A stretch of 64,000 bases of DNA from Lucifuga dentata (taxonomy: Eukaryota > Chordata > Actinopteri > Ophidiiformes > Bythitidae). This document shows, piece after piece, positions 26,652 to 38,693 of the stretch. A program made the position numbers and the translations under genes. The notes beneath the pieces were generated by a model. The model had not been told where the DNA came from, searched no databases, and saw nothing but the letters and a program-made list of their open reading frames with translations. Position 1 is the stretch's first letter; each line of letters opens with the position of its first letter. The stretch covers positions 62,001 to 126,000 of the forward strand of contig VXCM01000751.1 of the NCBI GenBank assembly GCA_014773175.1, given 5' to 3'.

Positions 26652-28633
26652 CCTGCATGTGTGCGCAAGCATATGTGCATGTGAGTGTATCTCACCGGCC
26701 ATAAGTGACAGGAAGGCTCCCGCTGTGAATGGCCCCTACCCACGCTCCGAGGCTTAAAACAGCCGCGATGAAGGACCAGATGAGCTGGTTGGTGGAGTCG
26801 CTCACTGGAGCCTCGTACCTCTGTAGCCACGTGTGGTTAACGAAACTCTGGACATGCTGCCGTCACAAAGGTCAAAGGTAATTTGTAATAGAACATCCTG
26901 GTGTCTCAGCAGATTTACTGTAGATCTTTGGAATGCCAGGCCCCTTGGTCCGTGATGGCACTGTCTTAATGAATTCTTCCAAACAAAGAAGTATGGCTGA
27001 CAGAGTGATTTTACATTTCTTACTGACAAAAGAGAAAACTGAAAAATTATACTTTTCACAACCCACGCTAATGGTAACATTCATAAAATGATTTTATCTG
27101 CTGCTGTGTCATTTCATTTGGTACCTTCTCATGAAATCACTCAGTCAAAAGCCCTCATTTTGCATTAGTCCTTTGCTACAAATCACTTATACGGTACTTT
27201 ATGTTTCTGCCAGCCATTTTCCAAATACTACCAGAACTTTTAAAGACTGATTTCCTGTCTTGCAATAAAAATCTAATTGCTGAAACTTGAGAATTGCTTG
27301 ACATAAGAAATTCATCACAGTGAAGATATCATTGGTTTTATTTTTTTGTCAAAGTTCCTTTTCACTTGATTTGATGGGTTGAGATTCAAATGTTATAAAG
27401 CATCAGAATCACCAGCTGTGTTGTCATAAACAGCTGGTGATTTAGTAACTGTGATGGATTATCATGCTTAGGCAGATTTTTAGCCTGCGGAAGTTGTATT
27501 TCACACAGTGTGCAGACACCGCAGGGAATAATGTAGAAAAGAGATGAACAAATGCATTATATAAATTCAGACTGTTAACTTCATCGCAAGAAGGGCATGC
27601 TTAAGCTTTTATTTCAGCTTTAAGGTACTCTGTGCATCTTTTGTAATCTTACCACTGCTGGAGAAGCAATAACAGAAACTTGGATCCCATATTGAAATGA
27701 TCCACCAATTCCCAGCACCAGCGACAGCAGATAAAGCCTCCAGTACTGCAGCTAAAATGAGAAATGAGAAATTGTACATTGGGGTCCTTTGCTTTCTTAG
27801 ATGTTAGCTGTTTTCTGATTGGTTGGTATGACTTTAAGGTTAGTAAATTCAACAGTACATTTTAGTAAGAATGAAAAATCAAATCACAACATTAAAAATA
27901 TAAAATGCCAGAGGAATTTAACTTTTTTTTCTTAAGGCTGAAATTATGAACAAATTTTTTTCAAAGAAAGAAACAATCACTGTCACCATAAAATATCAGC
28001 TAAAACTGATTATTCAGTTTCTGTGTAGATCAACACTGTTTTTACATATCCAGAAATGTAATAATGTTATCTGTGGTAGTGGCTGCAGAAAGTGGAAACA
28101 ATAACAAAACTTATAAACAACAATAATAAGAGAAAAGAAGAAGAAGAAGAAGAAGAAGAAGAAGAATTTCACTCCATTAGCTTGTTTTGTGAGTGTTTTA
28201 CAAATGATTTGCAAATAATGGTTAAAAAAATATAAATTACTTCTACATATACTATTCAACATAATGTACTGTATATTTTATATAATTGCTGATAATGTGA
28301 TCACTAAATAATGTTTTATAAATTAATTATATAGCAATTATAATGAATAATCTTAGCATAAAAAAATTGTGGCCAACACAAGCAAATGAAAAGAAAAAAA
28401 CCAAAAAAAAAAAAACCATTACCAATTTAATGTATGATGTTTAGGAATTAACTGCATGTACGGAAAAATAAACGAACACAGAAACTCAATTAGATTGGAC
28501 ATAGTGCTGTATCATTTTGCAGTAAATAAAAAATCGCTCAAAAATAATGCAATGAAAGAGTAAAAAAAAAAAAAACCTTTTCTCATTTAACAAAATAAAA
28601 CATGTAAACAATCCTCAAATCTTCACTCACCAT
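21405..28633 (-). CDS. slc2a11: Facilitative sugar transporter, GLUT11 (SLC2A11) paralogue A
   Basis: A 12-helix major-facilitator hexose transporter. Exons, 5' to 3': start codon at 28631-28633, then 27653-27751, 26696-26856, 25257-25381, 25012-25141, 24577-24725, 23533-23720, 23320-23430, 22126-22227, 21975-22050, 21752-21879, 21405-21596. From the second exon on the phases close over 1,461 nt. Family signatures: a predicted glycosylation site NHTW in the first outer loop, LGECSPKKLRG (loop 2), PETPRYLYIDKGD (helix 6 end), QFCGINA (helix 7), RPSAY (helix 10) and VPETKGK (helix 12). The start is uncertain: the only in-frame ATG I found abuts the donor at 28630, and an upstream coding exon may be missing. 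It is less like human GLUT11 than its neighbour at 30016-36252. The family call is strong; assignment to teleost 11a or 11b is not possible here. Confidence 0.9.
22600..23167. mobile_element. Non-autonomous inverted-repeat DNA element (568 bp)
   Basis: The left end CCGTATATACTCGAGTAT and right end ATACTTGAGTATATACGG are inverted with one mismatch. CAGTT occurs within a base of both ends and may be a 5-bp target duplication. Internally the phrase TAAGCyGACCCCC recurs (about 22634, 22688, 23099). No transposase domain is recognised. It lies in an intron of the slc2a11 paralogue A. Confidence 0.75.
23846..23907. repeat. (GATA)n microsatellite
   Basis: About fifteen uninterrupted GATA units in an intron of slc2a11 paralogue A. 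Confidence 0.95.
26029..26235 (+). mobile_element. Decayed Ty3/gypsy reverse transcriptase fragment
   Basis: Reads as MPMGLVIALPTFQHRM at 26029-26076 (compare the gypsy RT motif MPFGL...APATFQ). After a gap comes VYPDDIIMY at about 26114 (the catalytic YxDD box, here PDD) and then, in another frame, text like EHLQHFREVFDHLR and KLKLSKYNFAQ. Shifts and gaps make it non-functional. It sits antisense in an intron of slc2a11 paralogue A. The bases from about 25750 may belong to the same insertion. Confidence 0.75.
26609..26645. repeat. (GT)n microsatellite
   Basis: About 18 GT units, ending about 50 bp from the splice donor of the 26696-26856 exon of slc2a11 paralogue A, on whose transcript it reads (CA)n. 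Confidence 0.95.
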
Positions 28634-30015
28634 CTCTGTGCGTTCCGGCTCCCTGGATGCTGGAAAGAAGCAGCAGCAGCTTGAGATGAGGAGGATTAGA
28701 GGAATTTACATCCATCATCAGTATATATACTGGATACTGCCTGAAGTTATACATTAAGAGGCTTTAGTTGTCCATTCATTTTGTTAGATCACGAGCATCA
28801 TGTTTTGACATGAGTAGTGATGACTGAAAGCTGCACTGGCTTAAACTAGGCCTAACTGATTCCTGTGGTTGATTAAACGTGCGGCATGTCCTGCAGCATG
28901 CTATCCTCTACCCTCAGGTTAGATATTATCTTGATCTGGCAGGGAGGCTTATCTTTACAGAAATAACTTAGAAAATAACACAAATTATAAGATAGATGGA
29001 GAAAAAAGCATGCAGGACTAATGTGCAAAAGGAAAATAATTGTGTTTAATACAAAAATCAGTTGGTTGCAGCATGTTATGGAGAAAACTTGGACCTTCAG
29101 CATGATATATTATGTAACTTTTCATCTTAGGAAGAGCTAAGTAAAACTTACATGAATATTTACACTGTACCTGTACGGTCTTGACATTTCCTTGTCAAAC
29201 TCACTTATACCCTCCCTCTAAACAGCCATGCTTATAATTGAAAGACTCTTCGCCGTGCAGATGGCAGCACATATTCACACACGTGATGGCGTGGGTAAGT
29301 TCTAGTTTATACTCCAAACAATGTCATAACCTCTGCAGCACCAGGAAAAAATACTTTCAAATAAATGTATATTTCCAATAAAACAGACATACTCAGCATC
29401 CTGATTTATATATAATGTTGAATATATTTGGTTTTTGCAGTACTATGGTTGAGTTATAATAGTGTGTTTTATCTAGTATAATCATTGAATTCTGTGTATG
29501 TACAGAGGACAAAATAACTTACTTATCTATTCTCCTACAGACAACAACAAAATACAGACAACATACAAAATATATATATGTATACAGACAAAATACAGAC
29601 AACAACAGGGAAATGGGGGTGGTGTAATTTAGGATGTATGTTTTATGTTTTCACCTTTATTTATTGGTTATGATTATTGCTGCTTATTAATGCTCTTTTG
29701 CAGGAATACCCTGTTCCCTTCGCTGCCGATAAAAAATATCAGACACAGAAGATTGTTGTTCTGAACAGAGCGACAGTGTTAAGTATCTGGATGGTGTTTA
29801 ATCACTTTTGTGTCACATCAATCAATGAATTGCAATTCTATTTGTAGAAACACACTCCAAAAAAAGAGTTTACAATAGATATAAGTTACTTTCAGTGCTA
29901 TTAAATTAAGAAACATTCATTGATTCCATAGTGCTCAGAGTTGGTTTCAGCTCAACAGATCCAGCCACAGTGGATCCATACACTGGATAAAGCTTCTCCT
30001 CAGCAGAAATTCCAT
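28634..30015. other. Upstream region of slc2a11 A and 3' UTR of slc2a11 B
   Basis: Holds the 5' part of the first exon of paralogue A, whose promoter I could not place, and the 3' UTR of paralogue B. A short tandem array of ACAGACAA-type units lies at about 29540-29607. A missing first coding exon of paralogue A could lie here. Confidence 0.5.
29656..29665 (-). terminator. Probable polyadenylation signal of slc2a11 paralogue B
   Basis: Overlapping TTTATT hexamers (AATAAA on the minus strand) about 350 nt past the stop codon of paralogue B. Confidence 0.5.
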
Positions 30016-33000
30016 CTACAAGGCTGTGGACTGACACACTTCACCCAGCTGGTACTGAGCCTGAGTTTGCGATGAGCTTTCTCTGTCCTGGCCTTTGAAG
30101 TTGAGTTTGTGGAATTCGCTGGTGATGACTGACAGTGACTTTCCCTTCGTCTCAGGCAGAAACAAACCGACATACAGAGCAGATAGCAGGCAGACTGCAG
30201 CGAACGGCACGAAGCAGAACTCGCTCAGCCCACTCTGGAACAGAAACAAACCTGTCAGACTGACATGATACATATAAACAACATGGTTCAAGCTGCATCG
30301 ATTGCATTCTTGTGTACTGCCTAGCGTGCATGTGTATAACTTCATATTCCATATTCAAGAGACATTATAGATCCTGTCATTCATTATATCCTTAAAGGAA
30401 TTACACCGCCTTTAAATTTTAAATCTGCCATGGAAGTTTGCAATATATCCGTCTTCAGGGAAATTTGGTAGAACATTAGACCATAGCCAAGGAAGAACTG
30501 TATTTTTTATTGGATGGATGGATGGATGAATGGATGGATGGATGGGAGACTGACCACAAGGAATGGAAAGATCATTCCAACGATGAAAAAGTTGATCCAC
30601 ATCATGGATCCAGCTATCATGTAGGCTGCTGGCCGAGCAGCTTGATTGAAGATTTCTGTGGGCAAAACTCCCGTCACTCCAGCTGAGAGGAATGAAAAAT
30701 ATATTGATTCACATTTACCGCGCATCCAGTGGATTCAAGTATTAAGGTGCCAACTGAAAATAGCAATAATAGTTGTTTTGCTATAACCTCATATTGCCTG
30801 TCAGTCAGTGGCCATGAGGTTTTAATGCTGATATAAACAGCTGGTGAGATCTGCAGATTTGCTTATGGTTCATTTAGAAGTGCAGTGGATTTTGGAGTTA
30901 TATTTAGCATTTACTGGTAAGTAAGCTTGGAGGCAACAAAATTATTAGAACTATACTGGTTAACATAATAATTTAATTTGGTTTTTAACTGCATATTTGG
31001 TGATATAATATGTTTATTTTCAAATCCTCGATGCATTCCAGGGCTTTTTGTGACTTAATCTGGTAAAATACTTATAAGAATTGGCTGACTGACCTGGTCC
31101 CATGCCAAAGCTGAGGATGTAGGTGAAGATGCATGTCACGCTCAGGTATGGCATCCAGGTGACTTTGTGCTGTTTGAATGTGAGGAGGAAAGTACAAATA
31201 AGCAAGAAATGAAGAAAGTTTATTACCTCATGGACTGTATGACAATCTTTTATCTTGGTGTAGTTCCAATAGTGTGACACATTAGAAGAGACACGTTATG
31301 TGAAATCAAATCATGAAAGTACTTAGGCAATTTTACTGTCCACTTTCAATCCAAGATTTTACCCATTAAAGCCAAAGATAAGCCTGCATGTTGAATTATG
31401 ATGCCATCTAGTGGACATATTTGTGTTAACTGAGCACATCTCTGGATTTAAGTATGCAGTATTGTTCTTGTTCAGCAAATTTTACTGCCTCCACCAGGTA
31501 AACGACAGCAGAATATTAAAATAAAGATGCCTGTGACACAAAACACATATGACATATACAAAAACCTCTGTGTACCGAGCAAAATCTGTTTGCATTTAAT
31601 TATTTTTGAATTTTCTATGAAATATTTGTCTTTAAGTCTTCATGTTGGATACATGGATATGGGTTATGGGTATTAACTTTTGGTTTATAACATAATCCAG
31701 TTACAAAGACCACTCAATACCATAATACTACTGAAGTGTAACCCTAAATACACTGCTCTAAATAACTTATCAATGATGTTATGATGTTATCAATGATCTA
31801 TGATGCTATAACTTCATCAGCATACAAAGTTACCATAAGTCAAAGATGAATACCTCAAATGACAGAGCTATTGTGAAGATTACAGCCCAGACTGTCATGA
31901 GGATGAACCCTCCCATCAGCAGGAACCTCCGACCTTTGCGCTCAATCAGCAGGTTCTGAAAATACCAACATCGTGCATCAGTTTACATCAGAATTTGTTC
32001 TTATGAGGAATTATTTTGCTGTTACACCACGTGCCTAAGTGTATGAAACAGCGTATGTAAATGGAGAATTCCTTACAGACGAAAAAATGCCAATCATCTG
32101 TATTAAAGCTGTTACATAACAAATCATGTGCTTTGATGAAGAATACTTACACACATTATACAGGCTGTGAATTCACATGAACCAGTACCAATTGTGACAT
32201 ATTGGATTTTATCAGCAGATATTCCGGCCTCTTTAAATACATAAGATGCATAGACGTATATCTGAAAGAAGAGTATGTACAGAGTTAATAGTACTACAGA
32301 GTGATACTATTTGTTACTCAAGTGTTTAAATTGTGAATAAGCTGATTAAGTCAGTCTTTTTCTGCATAAATGCTATAATACCCAGTCCCCCTAAAGCAGC
32401 CATGCTGTGGTTTAGATCATTTAAACAGAGAAGTATAGTAAGGAGAAGAAGACAGCTTGAGCTATGAAAATACAATAGGTTTTGACATTTCATTGTTATT
32501 AATGCTGATCTCTAAATAACACAAATACAAAAGCACATTATCAATACATTACGAAGTCTTTCTAAAAGCACTGAATTCTTTATGCATACGGAGCATTGCT
32601 CTGAGAGATGATGCCTCATCACCAGTATACATATTTAATATGTCCTACAGGAATGTAAAGGAACCCAGACATCACACGCACCACTGATGGATCATCTCAA
32701 ATTTCTAATCAGCCTGACTGGGATGTTAGAGGGACACTGTGGCTAAAAGAACATGTGATACTGTAAACATACTCTCAGTACAATTGTGTACCTATCAGGT
32801 ACCGGTAATGTTGGTCCACAAAATGTCCTATAGAGATACCCAACCATGCCTTCAGACACAACACACATACTGTAAAAGTCAAATAATATCAATATGAATA
32901 TGATTTGTGATGTAAATAAGTGAGAAGCTTTGAGTATACAATTCTTTTCTAACATGCTGTGTTCCTTTTTCTTACCGAGTCATTACCACAAAGCTGCATG

Positions 33001-35707
33001 GCAGTGCTGATGATTATGACAGAGATGAGCTGCCAGCGCATGCTGCGATCGAAAAAAAGCTCCCACGGTTGCCTGGGCTTCATACCCCTAGTTTCTGCCT
33101 GCTCCTGGAGGATCTCATCCAGCTCACTGTTCTGGACTCCATGTCCATGCAGCCGTCTCAGAGCTGATCAAGACAAGCAACACAGTGAGATCAGCAGTGC
33201 TGTGGATGGAGCAGCTTCACTGTAGTTTACACATGTTTTTTTTCTGTTATTTGACTCTAACGTCCTCCACCGGTTCTATTATTTTCTGTGTCAGAACATC
33301 TCTGAGTTTTTACTTGACTTATTACCATGACCACTCACCATAAGTTACAAGGTAAACTGTGTCCAAATGATCTTGTCTTTTGGCCTGCTATCATTAAAAA
33401 AAAAAAAAAAAAAAAAAAAAATTAAATGCCAGTATCAATACCCATTTTGATAGAAGTTCTGTGATGACACTCTTGTGATGTCTATGCTGTTTAAATTATA
33501 TACTGTGCTGCTTTAAAATTACAAAAAAAGCTCTTCTTGGTCTTTTAAAACTCCAATTTTACACACACACACACACACACACATACACAAAGAAAATTTA
33601 ATTGCTATAAAATCAAGTTAATGCTGTTAAGATCATCAGCTTAGGTAGGAAACTAGTTATTGAATGACACTGCATTGTTTTTGATGTACTGATGCATTTC
33701 TGATCAAAGCAGATGTATTGTTGCTATAGTTACCTGAGTTTTAATATGTGCACTGATTTAGAACATTAGTTAAACTGTTGACAAAAACTACTGTATTTTT
33801 GAGGTGTCCTCATATACAATTTTAACAAAATCTATCAGAAATAGTATCATGGTCATGGTATAAGTATAAAATAATGTATGATATAAATCATTTGATGCCC
33901 TGGATTTATGCATTACAGTACCCACCATTCATGCAAGCTTCCTTGTCACCCTTGTCAATGAGCAAGTATCTGGGGCTTTCTGGGAACCACGGCAGGGTAA
34001 GCAGCTGAATGAGGCCAGGAATGGCATTACTGGCAAGAAGGTACTGCCAGCATGGCTCACTGCCCAGAATCTCTCTGAATAAATTAGCCAGAGTGTTCTT
34101 CTTTGAAATCTGTGGCACATATTGTATTTTCAGACTGTTTTGATAAAATTGTGTTGGTCGCTGTCCGTACCTGAGTCCGACCACCTGTCCTAAGACCACT
34201 CCAAATGCTGTGAAAACAGCTGATGACAAAGCCACAGCTCCTCTTAAGTGCTTAGGTGCACTTTCTCCAAAATACATGGGCTGCACATTCATGCTTATTC
34301 CTGCAAAACAACAAAGTGGCTTTCAATGAAAATTATTGAAGGTTGTTATATTATTTTCCCACATCTTTACTATTTTGTTTGTGATATATGTCTGTTATTT
34401 CTTTAATGCATATGGTCCAGTAGTTATTTCAGTTTTCACTATGCATAATAAAATGAAGTTTAATTGGTTTTACTCAGAACTGACATACCAGCATTTATTC
34501 CAACTAACACACGTGAGATAATGATCATCTCAAAAGATTTGGCGGCTCTACTTGTCAGAGCCAACAGTGCTCCAGCCATAAGGAAAACATTGTTCAACAG
34601 CAAGCATTTCTTCCTTGGAACAGGAAAAGAGGACAAAATTAAATGCAGCATGCAAAAGTGATGGATTCTAACATATATCTATAAAGACCTCAACTTAGTT
34701 GCGATGCATATATTATTAGTCATGTATTGCTATTAGTAGATGTTTTTTTTCTGTCACATGCATGTACAGCATACATGAGAAGGGAGAATAAATTAAGTAG
34801 TCAAACATATACAGTATACGTGCTGGTTGATCGTTTACTCTCTGTACTTTGCAATGTAAATATACAAATGATAAATCTGTAACTTTCTGTCTTCTCATGT
34901 GCAATCATACATTTACATATCATTATACAGCAAGATATATTACCTTCCAAAACGTATGGTCATAGGTCCAGCAATAAGAGCCCCTGCAAAGCCACCCAAG
35001 GAGAAGATGGAGACAATAATTGTCCACACTAGCGTCACCTGGTAGTCCTGCAACTGGATGTCCCACCGCCCCAGAAATGTCTCATTGACAAAGTTTTGAA
35101 TAAACTGCAAGTATAAACAGAACACAGTTGATCATTTAGACACAAATGCCTCCAAGTTAACCAAACACACACATGCACATGCAGACAGAGCACAAAGGCT
35201 GGCACACAACCCTGCCAAGAGAATGTGTACTACTTTGTTTTGTCTGCAAGCACAAAAATATCTTTATGGAGTTCTGTTAAAAACTTAATATAGGCCTCAG
35301 ACCAGGACCATTTGTTTCAGTTTTGCTGCTGATCTACAAGTTGAGCTTTCCATCATTATGTGTGATTTCCATATTTTACCACTAAAATATCCAGAGACTT
35401 CACTTGAGGGAAAAATCTTTTTCTGTTTGTGACTGTCATTGGGTGCTGGTGGAGGTTTATGTGCTTTTTATTTATCAGAACAGGTGCTGTTGTGAAAGAA
35501 AGATTGAGAAAAAAGCCTGAAATCGTAATTAGTTTCCACACCACAACAAGTATGTATGAGAATGAATAATCGCTGACACATAAAAACCTACAAGCCTAAT
35601 TCTTAAATGTGCCAAATTACACTGTGAGCAAACTGGGAAATAATAGTAATGTTGGTTTCTGCACAATCACAGCCATTTCAGTTCTGTCAACAAATATCTG
35701 ACTATAC

Positions 35708-35764
<57 letters not shown>

Positions 35765-36252
35765 CTTGAAATGGACATTGGTTAGACACAACTTACAGTT
35801 GTGGGAGCATTTATTATAGCAAGGTTATAGCCATATTGAAGGGTTCCTCCAATGGCTGCAGAGGCAACCATGAATGCCAACATCCCAGAACTGCCCTGTT
35901 AATAAAAATATATAAGTGTGACTTAGCTATATATTAAAAATTAACTCCTTCTAGCAGCAACTGGAGAGCAAATAGCCAACAGTGTGACAAGAGATCACTT
36001 GGTGTTAAACTTTTTCCTTCAAATTACAGACTAAATATTCTATTGTTGGACATGAAATTAGTGTATAATTGCAATAAAACTACATTAAAGAACCAAAGGG
36101 TCTGCGAATAGCAATACATTTAACAGTTACCGAGTACAATTCAGCTTTCTGAAATAATGCTTGCCCAGATGCATGGGACTAAGATCTTTCTGAACCTTTT
36201 TATTAAAAAGCATAATTAGTTCATTTACCTTCTGTGCACCTTCATTTGTCAT
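30016..36252 (-). CDS. slc2a11: Facilitative sugar transporter, GLUT11 (SLC2A11) paralogue B
   Basis: Exons, 5' to 3': 36229-36252, 35797-35895, 34944-35104, 34489-34613, 34171-34300, 33926-34074, 32976-33163, 32151-32261, 31854-31955, 31094-31169, 30555-30682, 30016-30234; 1,512 nt, phases close, 503 aa (human GLUT11 about 496). Starts MTNEGAQK. Signatures: QYGYNLAIINAPT in helix 1, glycosylation site NETF in outer loop 1, MNVQPMYFGESAPKHLRGA (loop 2), PESPRYLLIDKGDKEAC, the GLUT11-like helix 7 text MQLCGNDS in place of the QLSG motif of class I GLUTs, GPAGVTGVLPTEIF, RPAAY and LPETKGKS. The resemblance to human GLUT11 is close throughout. In medaka, a member of this subfamily (slc2a11b) is needed for leucophore pigmentation; whether this copy is that orthologue is not decided here. 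Confidence 0.95.
35709..35762. repeat. Long (CA)n microsatellite
   Basis: About 27 CA units beginning about 35 nt inside the intron that follows the 35797-35895 exon of slc2a11 paralogue B; the transcript reads it as (UG)n. Confidence 0.95.
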
Positions 36253-36933
36253 GGTGAGTCGGTCAGTAATTGTGTGGTAGAATGACGTTCTAAAGTTGGA
36301 TGAAGGTGTTGGAGTAAAGCGCACAGGTCAGCACGCTCCCGTATCCTTACAGGCTTAATCACGCGCCTGCTACCGTGTGTGCGCGTGCATGAGAGGGAGT
36401 CGGGCCTCCTCTGTACTCTGCAGTTATGCAATAAACTGGTTGACGCACGACGAGCCCAACAGTGAGCTGATGTCTTACCAGGACGCTTCAAATGATTGAC
36501 TCAGAGCTGAATGAGGAGATGACAGCGTTGATGTTAGATTCGCAGGTCCGATTAGTTAGTGAAGTTGCAGATCAACGTTCAGGAGGCTCCGGAGGCCCCT
36601 GATCTCTACAGATCTGATCAGACCTGATCTCTATAAACCTGATCTCTATAGTCCCGATCTCTACAGACTGAGAGGGGCCCAAAGACAACAGAATGCATGG
36701 TTTCTATTGCACAGACTGTTTTAAGTTCAATATTTTAAGCATGAATGAATCACACACTCTTGCAGCCATGTTAACTCTTTATTAAATATTGATCCTCATT
36801 ATTATTATGCCTCATTAATGTAGCGATGAATTAAATAGAATTTAAGCACCTTCATGATTCATGTGACTGGAGAGTTTTATGAAGAAGTGTTTTATTTTAT
36901 TTTATTTTTTATTATTAATTATTTAAAAAAAAA

Positions 36934-36945
36934 ATTCATCTTCTG

Positions 36946-37000
<55 letters not shown>

Positions 37001-37013
37001 NATTCATCTTCTG

Positions 37014-37072
<59 letters not shown>
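36934..37072. repeat. (ATT)n microsatellite duplicated around a single N
   Basis: Bases 36934-37000 (ATTCATCTTCTGATT then ATT units) recur from 37002 after one N at 37001. The repeat of the unique leader as well as the ATT array points to unmerged contig overlap, so the true array is probably single. Confidence 0.85.
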
Positions 37073-37073
<1 letters not shown>

Positions 37074-38347
37074 GTACTATTAATAGTAGTAGTAGTATAG
37101 CAAAAGTTTGTGGAAACAAGTCAATAAATTCGCTGTCCAGCTGATGGTGCTGCAACTCATGTTTCTCAATACCCAGATCATCATCGTCATCATCTGGAAA
37201 AAAAAAAAAAAAAAAAAAAAAGCCAGAAGAGTTATCTGGATACTTTCCAGACAACAAGTCTGTTTACATCAGTCCATTTTCCAGATTTGAGGGGTTTTAT
37301 TAAGCAAAGTGATTTATTTACTTAGCAAATTGATATTTGTTCAGGCTTGGGTTAGGATTAGTGGAAACTTTGTTTGTTTTGTTTCTTTGTTTGTTTTGGA
37401 AACTATGTGGAAACTTTTGTTGTGGTGGTGAATATGATTCCAAAATCCATAAAGTTCATCTTCTGAGAAATTGGGATATGCAATTGGGAGATTATTTGCA
37501 TATTTGCAGATTTTCATAAAAAGTCAAAAATCAGGCCCAATGGTGGAAGAAGAGGAAAAGAGAGATGTTCTCTGAGGAGCAATTTTGTCCAGTAAATTAA
37601 ACACTATGTTCTTCCCATTAAATGTGGCAATATGTCAAACAGGTGTGAAATTTTGGCCAAATAAGTACATTTCATTATCTGGGTACCAAGAATATTCACA
37701 TCACATTTTATGGTAATCTTACAGTCAGAGCTGATAATTTGACCTGAAGGTGCTGGAAGACAGCTTGGTGTCCAAATGTAAAGGGATCATCCTCTTGGCA
37801 CAATGAATTTATGACCATCTGACCATTAGTTTTGATATTTCTTGCACACAAATGTAATGTAACCTGGTGGTGGAGCTGGGGGAAAGACCAGAGGGGTTAC
37901 CAAATCAGGATCAACTTCTGGACATCATGAAATCTGGCATATGTGAGAGAAATCAGGCCATTGATTTTTGAGATACCTTAGAACAAATGAAATGTTGGCC
38001 TGATGGCGGTGCTGGAGGTCAGGGGATAACAAATAGGGTTATCATCTGGAGACAATGACCACAGTGAATTTTAATGCAGTCTGGTCAGTAGATGTCAATA
38101 TATTTTGCTGTGGACAGAGATCAAGTTACTGTATAGGAGAGCCAAATAAGATTATGTTGTCCTGATCTGACAAGCACCTACAGAACATAAAATCACAGGA
38201 TTTATGAAGATTAGGACTTGATATGATGAAAATGAAATTAATTAAATCTAAATCAGATTGATTTTGTGTTATTTTTGTGGTGTTTTAATATAATTTTTCT
38301 TCTAAACTTTTGGATTGTTTGCTGAAATTCTAGGAAAAGCAGACAAA

Positions 38348-38351
<4 letters not shown>

Positions 38352-38413
<62 letters not shown>
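38352..38413. repeat. (CT)n microsatellite upstream of tgfa
   Basis: An almost pure CT tract of about 62 bp ending 280 bp before the tgfa start codon, so in the promoter or 5' UTR. Pyrimidine-purine tracts like this can bind GAGA-type factors or open chromatin; that role is not shown. Confidence 0.9.
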
Positions 38414-38693
38414 AATTGCTCTGCCTCCTCTGTCAGGATTGCAGGAGTTTCCTCAATTGAAAACGGGCGAAAAGTTAACCGTGTTGGAGAATCTCGTGTA
38501 TTTAGAAAAACTCGTCCACAGTTCATTTTTTCCCCCCTACCAAATCACACGGACTGCGTGGACTGTTAGAACAAATGTGTGTATGTGACACAGGTCGGAT
38601 TAAATGTTTTTCTCTCCTCATGGTCGCTGTTTGCTTTCTTAACACACGACCGCGTTTCCGTCAAGTTCCTAAGACTTTCCACTTTAATTCATC

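Larger units (their letters stand above)
36253..38693. other. Region between slc2a11 B and tgfa promoters
   Basis: The two genes diverge from this stretch. It holds the 5' UTR and promoter of slc2a11 B (left edge), a short series of imperfect GATCTCTA repeats at about 36600-36665, an (ATT)n block (36934-37072), a poly-A run near 37200, and a (CT)n block just before tgfa. No gene is visible between. Confidence 0.55.

Noticed and set aside
29540..29607. ACAGACAA-type tandem array as a regulatory element
   Set aside because: Too short and irregular to support more than a minor tandem repeat.
31402..31418. Possible CTCF site (CCATCTAGTGGACA)
   Set aside because: It departs from the core consensus in key positions and lies in plain intronic sequence.
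35709..37072. CRISPR-like or satellite array from dense short repeats
   Set aside because: They are simple CA and ATT microsatellites without spacers, in a vertebrate genome.
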